DNA from: Wolbachia endosymbiont of Mansonella ozzardi
GTDB lineage: Bacteria > Pseudomonadota > Alphaproteobacteria > Rickettsiales > Anaplasmataceae
Direction: 5' to 3'
Length of the DNA stretch: 23,723 nucleotides
Assembly: GCF_020278625.1 (NCBI RefSeq)
Contig: NZ_JADAKK010000010.1
Span: 1-23,723 of the forward strand
The first letter of the stretch is position 1. Each line of letters starts with the position of its first letter. Below are positions 17,781 to 23,723 of the stretch, in pieces. The notes under the pieces are model-generated. The model worked only from the letters and a program-made list of their open reading frames with translations, was not told the origin of the DNA and searched no databases. The position numbers and the translations under genes were made by a program.

Positions 17781-19337
17781 CTACATCTCGGGTGTAACGT
17801 TCAGTATAGGTACTATTTTACTTATAATGCTCTTGGCTACAAGTGCAGCGGTTATTCCTCCGGTATAATACCAGTCATAAGGTTCATCAATAACAATTAG
17901 TACTATATACCTTGGGTCAAGTGTAGTCAGCACTTCTACAAAAGGTACTATGTTTGCATCTTTGTTATATTTACCATTTACAACTTTTTCTGCTGATCCA
18001 GTTTTACCTCCTATCGTATACGCTTTTATGTTAGCTCTCCTTTCCGTTCCATCTGTTACTGCTGCACGTAACAATTTTCTTATCTCTCTGGAAGTGCTTT
18101 CTGCAAACAATCTGCTCCCCTATACCTTTTTTTTGTTCAATATCAAAGTTGCATTGTGAAATATCCCATCGTTGACTAGTGCAGCTACAGTTTGTGCAAT
18201 ACGCATAGGAGTTATAGCTATTCTATAACCGTAAGACGCCGTTATTAAAGTGCTTTCACTCCATTTATCCGGAACTATCGGTATGGATTTTTCTGGCACT
18301 TCTATTCTCAAAGGAGAAAATAGCTCCATGGCCTTAAGTACTCTACCCGCTTTTCAACACCTAATTTGGCTACAACTTTTGCAGCACCAATGTTGGACGA
18401 TTTTACAAACATATCTTGTACAGCAACTTTTGGAATTTTGAACTCATGAAAATCATGAATTTCATATCTCCCGATGGTGATTGGCTTTGATACATCATAT
18501 AAATCATTAGTTTTTACAACATTCGCATCTAGTGCTGCCTCTATTGTAAAAATTTTATCACCGATCTCATCTCGTACACTCCAAGACTGGCGCGATTAAA
18601 CTTTTGTATATCTTTTGCCTTACTCTGCAGGTTGGAATTAAAGTCGGGAAGACAGACCATCGAAATGACTTTACTATCTTTCACACTTAAAACAGTTCCT
18701 ACTCCACTAAGCGCCTGATATCTGCTCACGGCTCTAGTGAGTTCCTGATTTGCTATGCTTTGTACTCGCGCATCTAAGGATAGTTGGGACATATCTACTG
18801 GCAGTGTTGTGACTCTGGTTACTTATGTATGCCTCAACTCCGGCAATGCCTTTACCATCTATGTCGGTATAGCTAAGCACATGTGCAAACAAATTATTGT
18901 GAGGGTATATACGCTTTACGTCATCATAAAAGTTTACTCCTGGCACGCCAGCGTCTTTTATTGCTAATAACTCTTGCAGAGTTAAATGCCGCTTTATCCA
19001 AGCAAATTTCTTTTTCGGAGTAAGTATTTTATATAAATCTTCGCATTCACAAGGTCATCCCAAATAGAGCACAACTATGCTGCTATATTTTCTGGATTCT
19101 TTACTCTGGTTGAATCTATATACAGTGATGTTGTTGGTACATTTGTTGCTATCATCACTCCATTTCTATCCAAAATATCAGGCTGTCTATGGCTATATTA
19201 CTTTTTTTTAAGTCTTCTGAAGCAGCAAGCTAATCAAATGTTAAAGAGAACATACGAAAAATAATTATTATATAAAACATAAACAATGGTACTATAAAAC
19301 ATAGTGAGCGGAGCTTATTTCTCAGTAACGCTTGCAT
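17781..19337 (-). pseudogene. ftsI: ftsI (penicillin-binding protein 3) pseudogene
   Basis: FtsI is the septal peptidoglycan transpeptidase. On the minus strand all landmarks occur in order but in different frames: the start MQALLRNKLRS (19337), the dimerisation region DRNGVMIATNVPTTSLYID, then YTDIDGKGIAGVEAYI, the active-site SVIK (about 18560), the SSN motif in KSSNIGAAKVVAKLG (about 18390), SYGYRIAITPMRIA, and the KTGS motif (about 18005). Disruptions include a TAG about 36 codons after the start, a TAG after PENIAA, and frameshifts near 18790, 18560 (a lost base right after SVIK), 18335 and 18120 (beside an 8-A run). Catalytic residues are retained, so decay is fairly recent. SSN rather than S-x-D, and the overall order, favour FtsI over PBP2. 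It diverges from ispH with only 21 bp between starts. Confidence 0.93.
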
Positions 19338-19358
19338 ATTTATTTGACTTAAAAGGAA

Positions 19359-20282
19359 ATGGAAGTCATCTTAGCCGATCCACGCGGTTTTTGCGCGGGA
19401 GTCAAAAGAGCTGTGGACATATTAACTATCACTTTAGAAAAACACAAAAACAAGCACCAAGTTTATGTGCTGCACGAAATCGTCCACAACAAATATATAG
19501 TAGAAGGCTTTAAGAAACAAGGCGTAGTTTTTGTAAACAGTACCGAGGACATTAAAGACAATGGGGGAATATTGATTTTCAGTGCACACGGAGTGTCAAA
19601 AAGAATTGAAGAGGAGGCAAAAAGAAAGGGTATTCAAGTGATTGATGCAACATGCCCTCTAGTCAGTAAAGTACATAAAGAAGCAAAAAGGTATGAGGAT
19701 AGCGGCAAAGAATTAATTCTGATTGGGCATGAAAACCACCCAGAAGTTAAGGGAATTAGAGGAAGAGTAGACAATCCTGTCACTTTAGTGCAAACCGTAG
19801 AAGATGTACACAATTTAAAAGTTAAAAATCCAGACAATTTGTCTTACGTTACGCAAACTACGTTAAGTGTCGATGATACCAGCGAAATTATTGCTGCTCT
19901 AAAGCTCAGATTTCCAAGCATCACAGGTCCTAATTTAAAAGATATATGCTACGCAACACAAAACAGGCAAAATGCTGTTAAAAAACTAGCTGAAATCGTA
20001 GACATAGTGTTAATTGTAGGAAGTAGAAATAGTTCGAATTCAAACCGCTTATTAGATCTATGCATCGCTAGAAGGAAAAGAGCCTACTTGATTGACAATT
20101 ATAGTTGTGTAAACAAAAGCTGGCTGCAGGGTGTAGAAAAGATTGGAATCACCGCAGGTGCTTCTGCTCCTGATATATTGGTTGATGAGCTAATAGACTA
20201 CCTGAAAACACATATGAACATAAAAGTTTCAGTTATGCCAAGTGGCATCACTGAAAACGTTCAGTTTAAATACCGAATTTAG
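19359..20282 (+). CDS. ispH: 4-hydroxy-3-methylbut-2-enyl diphosphate reductase
   Basis: IspH (LytB) catalyses the last step of the MEP pathway, reducing HMBPP to IPP and DMAPP with a [4Fe-4S] cluster in the cytoplasm. The 307-aa product is the usual length. The three cluster cysteines are C12 ([11 protein letters not shown]), C99 ([11 protein letters not shown]) and C197 (ICYATQNRQ). Substrate-binding histidines are visible at H43 (EIVHN), H77 (SAHGVS) and H124 (IGHENHPEV), together with TQTTLS near 168 and the [10 protein letters not shown] block. Spacing from AAGGA to the ATG is very short (about 1 nt), so initiation may be weak. The promoter must lie within the 5' end of the dead ftsI. 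The gene is intact, consistent with an essential role. Confidence 0.97.
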   Translation: MEVILADPRGFCAGVKRAVDILTITLEKHKNKHQVYVLHEIVHNKYIVEGFKKQGVVFVNSTEDIKDNGGILIFSAHGVSKRIEEEAKRKGIQVIDATCPLVSKVHKEAKRYEDSGKELILIGHENHPEVKGIRGRVDNPVTLVQTVEDVHNLKVKNPDNLSYVTQTTLSVDDTSEIIAALKLRFPSITGPNLKDICYATQNRQNAVKKLAEIVDIVLIVGSRNSSNSNRLLDLCIARRKRAYLIDNYSCVNKSWLQGVEKIGITAGASAPDILVDELIDYLKTHMNIKVSVMPSGITENVQFKYRI

Positions 20283-20285
20283 TTT

Positions 20286-20315
20286 AAAATAAAACTAGCC
20301 TCTAGCCTTTATTTT
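20286..20315 (+). terminator. Possible terminator after ispH
   Basis: AAAATAAA (20286-20293) pairs perfectly with TTTATTTT (20308-20315), and an inner CTAG/CTAG stem closes a 3-nt loop. The structure begins 3 bp after the ispH stop codon and its downstream arm is T-rich. The stem is AT-rich, so it is weaker than a classic intrinsic terminator. Confidence 0.45.
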
Positions 20316-20338
20316 GGTATTGTTGGTATCAATTTTCA

Positions 20339-20828
20339 CTATACAGAAAGCGGATGGACAACAGTGAAAAAAAGTTATAACGTCATCCAATAGAAATAAA
20401 AAAACTACTTGAAAATTCTTTCAACCCCCTTACCATGATACTGAAGCTACTATTTAACTTCCCAATCTTGCAGATTAAAATGACAAGAAAACTTGTATTT
20501 GGCGTACTATTGTTCAATTTTTCGCACTATATGTACTGCATGTCTTTTAAAAACTTCGGGGGTTTTTACCCATACAAGCTAAAACACGCTTATAAGTTGT
20601 TTTAGACATCATCCAACACCGGATTTTAAAATAGAGAATAAAATAACTAGCTACCTCGTGGTTTTATTGTCTTGTTTTCCGCTTGGTAAATTTCTTAAAT
20701 ATCATAGCTTAGACTAGTTGCTTTTTAAAGCAGCTAAATTGCATCGTTTAAGGCATAAAAACGCCAATACTGAAAATAAATATCGACTAGGGCTTCTTTT
20801 ACCTTTTTACTCATTTAGTAATTTCTTA
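20339..20828 (-). repeat. Long inverted repeat, right copy
   Basis: This is the reverse complement of 16842-17294, starting with the AGCGGATGG(A/G)CAACAGTG block and ending at the TTAGTAATTTCTTAAG block. It is slightly longer because of about 20 extra bases (around 20510-20535, TTGTTCAATTTTTCGCAC region). It has no coding frame. Together the two copies bracket the 17430-20282 gene block. Confidence 0.85.
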
Positions 20829-21172
20829 AGCACAAAGGTTATACTAATTTTCGTTACCAAACAAGATACATAATAAATTCGCTAATTGTAGGAAAACTTT
20901 TTAATTTGTCCTATTAACATTGATATTACTTGAAACAATTGGAGCTCCTCGAGTTGCAAAAAACATTTTAAAGCCCGAAAGAATGATGTCAAAATTTTTG
21001 GTGAATCCAGAAAACATTCTACTACCATGTCAAGTGGCAGATATGGTATTATGTTATTTAACGCAAAAACTCATATTTCAACAGTCAGAGCGAGGAAACA
21101 CATTCCTCGAGCGAATAACTTTGTTATACTAACATGGAAGCAAAAGGATCTGAATCCTCTTTCCACAGCTTC
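20829..21172. other. Gene-free region with a hairpin
   Basis: No supported gene lies here. A 70-codon open frame on the plus strand from 20920 has no ribosome-binding site or recognisable motif and is not called. The only structure seen is the hairpin at 21091-21109 and a short dyad (AGGAT-CTGA-ATCCT, 21145-21158) which, read on the minus strand, is followed by four Ts just past the end of the pseudogene. Confidence 0.5.
21091..21109. repeat. Short hairpin
   Basis: CGAGGAA and TTCCTCG form a perfect 7-bp stem around a 5-nt loop (ACACA). No T run follows on either strand, so a terminator role is doubtful. Confidence 0.45.
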
Positions 21173-22517
21173 TTATTTATCATCTCTCACATCGCTTAGC
21201 TGAACGAATACAGTTTTTGTAATCTATGCTAGCTCTACTCCCGTTCCTTTTGTAATACTATCAACATTTAAGCTAGATCTTGCTTGCTTTATTCTCATCA
21301 GTTAACTTATCAGAGTTAATGTACTTAAGATTTTCTATTGTATCTATTACATTCTGTTCACTATAATTCAAGCTAAATAATCTTCTCATTAAAGGTATCT
21401 TAACTTCTTGGATGAGATTAGAAACTATTTGGTTACTGTTGTCATCTAACTTGTCCCAAGCATCGAGGATTTCTTGATGATTCTTCTTTTTTTAGCTCTT
21501 TCTTAATAAATTCACATGCCTCATTTTCTGCATGCATTCCAATTCTATCTTCCATGAGATATTCTACCCTAATACCAGGGTGTATCCCTTCTAATAACTT
21601 TAGCATTGCACCAATAATGCTGGTAAAGCAGGTTTAAGGAGCAACTGTTCCTTTAGTATAGTTCATGGCATACATTAAAGACCTTACAAATTCTTGCCTT
21701 TTTGCTTCAATTGATTCATCATCTCGACTATTACAGGCCTTTAGAACCAAATATAAAATTTGTCTCCCCTGTGAGTCCAGAAACATGAGCTTGTTTACCA
21801 TCATTGCACCATTCTTTAAGAAAACTAATCAATTCTCTTTTATCATTGTTTTCAAACCCTTTCTTCCCTCTATATACTTGATAAACTCAAAAAAAATTTA
21901 TCATTATGTATAACACCATTGGGTTCTTGTATCTTCTTACCATATTCACCTTTGAGTGTATTAATACTATTAACGATGCTATTGTTTGCCATGTGAGTGA
22001 GGAATCATATGTTCTTTCATAGCATTCATTATATTCTTCATACCAATTAGATTCTCATACAAACTATCGGAAAGTAGCTTTAATGAAGCTTTAAGTAAGG
22101 CTATGGGGTTAAGTTTTGCTGGTCTTGTTTCAGGCTGTAATAGGATTATTCCAATTGCCAATGGTATCGGCGCTAACAGCCAAGTTAATATTAAAAGCTT
22201 AGAAAAAAATAATAAATTGCTAGTCCCGCAATACATGAAACTAAGATTGACTTGATTATGTTACCTTGACCAAATATTTTCCAATATTCTTTTTTACTTA
22301 TCTTCTTCCCATCTTTTATTTTTTTATATCCAAGAAATGTTTTGATTTCTGCGTCATATAGAGCAAGATACCAAGCTGACTCTACTATCGAAATAGGAAT
22401 GGTTTCTATAGTTAATGCATAATAAAAAGATAAATAGAGAGCAGTTCTAACTCTACCGGAGCCACTACGAGGGAATTGTACTTGAGAAAAAAAACTATCA
22501 TAGTCTACTCCCTCATA
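21173..22517 (-). pseudogene. Decayed membrane-protein gene of unknown family
   Basis: Read on the minus strand, a chain of open segments in shifting frames makes one protein of about 440 residues. It begins with FPRSGSGRVRTALYLSFYYA and TIETIPISIVESAWYLALYD (about 22450-22340), then a membrane part including LTWLLAPIPLAIGIILLQPE (about 22190-22130). A hydrophilic part follows with ECNDGKQ-like KEWCNDGKQAHVSGLTGETN, LEGIHPGIRVEYLMEDRIGM, DAWDKLDDNSNQIVSNLIQE and LRRLFSLNYSEQN-like sequence. Frameshifts are visible near 22200, 21995, 21895, 21735, 21610, 21490 and 21272, and an amber codon lies in the last 60 bp of coding sense before a TAA at 21173. No start codon remains: the 5' end runs into a stop at 22518. 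I cannot name the family. Confidence 0.75.
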
Positions 22518-22558
22518 CTATTAAATTTTTATAATTATATATATAATGGTTTTAAATT

Positions 22559-23455
22559 TCAATGCTTAAGTATCTTATCATCCGCACACTCACCATATTC
22601 AATTTCAACTGTAGAGTGCGCTATTTTAAACTTATCCAGCAATATTTTTTTTATTCCATACAAAATATTAGTGTGTTGCACTCCTCGCTTAATTTTAGCA
22701 TGCATAGTTATTATGAAATAATTGTCAGACAATGACCATGCATGTATATGGTGCACATCTATCACCTCAGATAGCTTAGATAAAATCTCACTTTTTATTT
22801 CTTCAGCAGAGATACCTTCAGGTGTACCTTCAAGAAGTATATGGCAGGAATTCTTGAGAATTTTATAGCCGCTATTTAGAATTATTACGCTAACAAATAC
22901 TGATAATATTGGATCTGCTACCTGCCATCCAGTAAGCATAATAATTATGGATGCAAGTATAGCAGCTACAGAACCTAAAATGTCTCCTATAACGTGCAGT
23001 ACAACGCTTTTTATGTTTATGTTGCTTTCGCATTTACTATGTAATACAAAAAAGACTACAATATTAGCAATCAGCCCAAGTGTGGCAATCATTAACATTA
23101 TTTCCCACTCAACATTGACTGGAAAAATAAACCTCTTTATTGACTCAATTATGATGATTGCTGCAATGAGAAATAGAGCTAAACCATTGACAAATGCTGC
23201 AATTATCTGCAACCGATGATACCCGTATGATCTTTGCAAGTCAGATTTCTTAGCTGAAAACCTATGCGCTACCCAACTTAAGACTAAGGCAAAGAGGTCA
23301 GTGAGCATATGTCCTGCATCTGATAGCAGGGCAAGCGAATGTGAAATTATTCCACCCACTATCTCCATGAGCATTGTTATCACGACTATTATTATGGAAT
23401 AGATTAAGCGTTTGGACTCCGCTGCTGAGTGTTTACCATTGTGTACCACTGCCAT
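22559..23455 (-). CDS. Cation diffusion facilitator (zinc-type) transporter
   Basis: This is a proton-coupled efflux pump of the CDF family (CzcD/ZitB type) in the inner membrane, exporting Zn2+ or similar divalent cations. The 298-aa product has six hydrophobic segments (about 18-36, 42-63, 84-106, 116-138, 152-174, 178-196) and a cytoplasmic C-terminal domain from about 200. Metal-site residues are present in TM2, D47, H49 and D53 (SDAGHMLTD), and in TM5, H154 and D158 (HVIGD). The HxxxD pair is typical of zinc-transporting members. The C-terminal domain has the conserved DVHHIHAWSL motif. The start at 23455 is chosen because an in-frame extension to 23521 would run into tRNA-Val. The tRNA lies 24 bp upstream on the same strand, so both probably share a promoter. 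Confidence 0.93.
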   Translation of the reverse strand: MAVVHNGKHSAAESKRLIYSIIIVVITMLMEIVGGIISHSLALLSDAGHMLTDLFALVLSWVAHRFSAKKSDLQRSYGYHRLQIIAAFVNGLALFLIAAIIIIESIKRFIFPVNVEWEIMLMIATLGLIANIVVFFVLHSKCESNINIKSVVLHVIGDILGSVAAILASIIIMLTGWQVADPILSVFVSVIILNSGYKILKNSCHILLEGTPEGISAEEIKSEILSKLSEVIDVHHIHAWSLSDNYFIITMHAKIKRGVQHTNILYGIKKILLDKFKIAHSTVEIEYGECADDKILKH

Positions 23456-23479
23456 ATAAAATTTTTTAGTGAACAAAAA

Positions 23480-23552
23480 TGGGTAACACTGGACTCGAAC
23501 CAGCGACCGCTTGCACGTCAAGCAAGTGCTCTACCAACTGAGCTAATTACCC
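23480..23552 (-). tRNA. tRNA-Val (anticodon GAC)
   Basis: Read on the minus strand, GGGTAAT pairs with GTTACCC in the acceptor stem (one T-G pair). The D arm is GCTC...GAGC, the anticodon arm CTTGC-TTGACGT-GCAAG with anticodon GAC, and the T arm GCTGG-TTCGAGT-CCAGT (closing G-T). The discriminator base is A at 23480. CCA is not encoded, so it must be added after transcription. All four arms fold cleanly. Confidence 0.96.
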
Positions 23553-23563
23553 ATTGTCGCTTT

Positions 23564-23593
23564 AGTATAGTGCTTCAACAGGATGGAAGTCAA
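23564..23593 (-). promoter_or_regulatory. Sigma-70-type promoter for tRNA-Val and the CDF gene
   Basis: On the minus strand, TTGACT (23593-23588) is separated by 18 bp from TATACT (23569-23564), both close to consensus. Transcription would start around 23557, a few bases before the tRNA 5' end. With only 24 bp between the tRNA and the CDF start codon and no terminator between them beyond a short T run, this promoter probably serves both genes. Confidence 0.7.
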
Positions 23594-23662
23594 TTTGCTT
23601 TTAGACTATTGATTTTTCGCATAACAAACCAGCTTTTAGCAGCGTGCTGGGCATATCATTCA

Positions 23663-23715
23663 GAAAAGAAAAAACTACTTAACAAGTTCTGCCGACACCC
23701 TTACCATAGTAATAG
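23663..23715 (-). repeat. Fragment of the dispersed repeat
   Basis: AAAAAACTACTT, then a diverged spacer, then CACCCTTACCATAGTAATAG matches the order AAAAAACTACTT...CCCCCTTACCATGATACTG in the right inverted-repeat copy (20339-20828), in the same orientation. Only about 50 bp are recognisable before the window ends. Confidence 0.4.
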
Positions 23716-23723
23716 GGTATTTC

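Noticed and set aside
18100..18140. Programmed frameshifting at the 8-A run in ftsI
   Set aside because: Several other frameshifts and two stop codons disrupt the same gene, so decay explains the data better.
17950..18441. Plus-strand open frames over the ftsI remnant
   Set aside because: The opposite strand carries recognisable FtsI motifs throughout; the plus frames have no motifs and are shadows.
20920..21132. 70-codon plus-strand open frame after the right repeat
   Set aside because: It has no ribosome-binding site and no recognisable motif; could be a fragment of a decayed gene, but this cannot be supported.
21665..21913. Plus-strand open frame of 82 codons
   Set aside because: It is antisense to the reconstructed minus-strand pseudogene, which has clear protein-like sequence in several frames.
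22476..22721. Plus-strand open frame overlapping the 3' end of the CDF gene
   Set aside because: It overlaps the conserved C-terminal domain of the transporter and AT-rich spacer; no supporting signal.
23456..23521. Longer CDF start (22 extra residues)
   Set aside because: The extension would read through tRNA-Val, so the ATG at 23455 is preferred.
1..23723. CRISPR array, phage genes, transposase or integrase
   Set aside because: No regularly spaced direct repeats and no coding frame with transposase, integrase or phage structural motifs were seen on either strand.

Overview
The window looks like chromosomal DNA of a Wolbachia-type endosymbiont (Anaplasmataceae, Rickettsiales). The reasons are the AT-rich sequence, the split type IV secretion cluster virB3-virB4 followed by four oversized virB6 paralogs, a class I lysyl-tRNA synthetase, decayed genes in long intergenic spaces, and a hairpin repeat (CATCCCAGT...ACTGGGATCC) of the kind scattered through Wolbachia genomes. 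The strain cannot be named from sequence alone.

Layout: 1-455 is gene-free and holds a worn copy of a dispersed repeat. lysK (456-2033, minus) is divergent from the secretion operon. The operon runs on the plus strand from 2099 to 16679: virB3, virB4, virB6-1, virB6-2, virB6-3, virB6-4 and a 209-aa soluble protein of unknown function. Most joints are overlaps or very short gaps, so the genes are probably one transcript with coupled translation. The products would form the inner-membrane part of a VirB/D4-type channel: the VirB3 anchor, the VirB4 ATPase and the VirB6 polytopic proteins. Each VirB6 carries a large exported N-terminal domain. Three of the four begin with a lipoprotein signal, and at least one (virB6-4) carries a segment that reads like a LecA/PA-IL-type beta-sandwich.

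From 16680 to 20828 a segment is bracketed by two long inverted copies of the dispersed repeat. Between them lie a small unknown ORF (17430-17777), a multiply frameshifted ftsI (PBP3) pseudogene on the minus strand, and an intact ispH, the last enzyme of the MEP isoprenoid pathway. From 20829 to 22517 there is little except a heavily broken membrane-protein gene on the minus strand. The window ends with a cation diffusion facilitator gene lying just downstream of tRNA-Val(GAC) on the minus strand, a good promoter for the pair, and another repeat fragment.

The core genes (lysK, vir genes, ispH, CDF, tRNA) look intact, while ftsI and the membrane-protein gene are decaying in place. The most interesting material is the modular exported part of the VirB6 paralogs and the inverted-repeat-bounded block.
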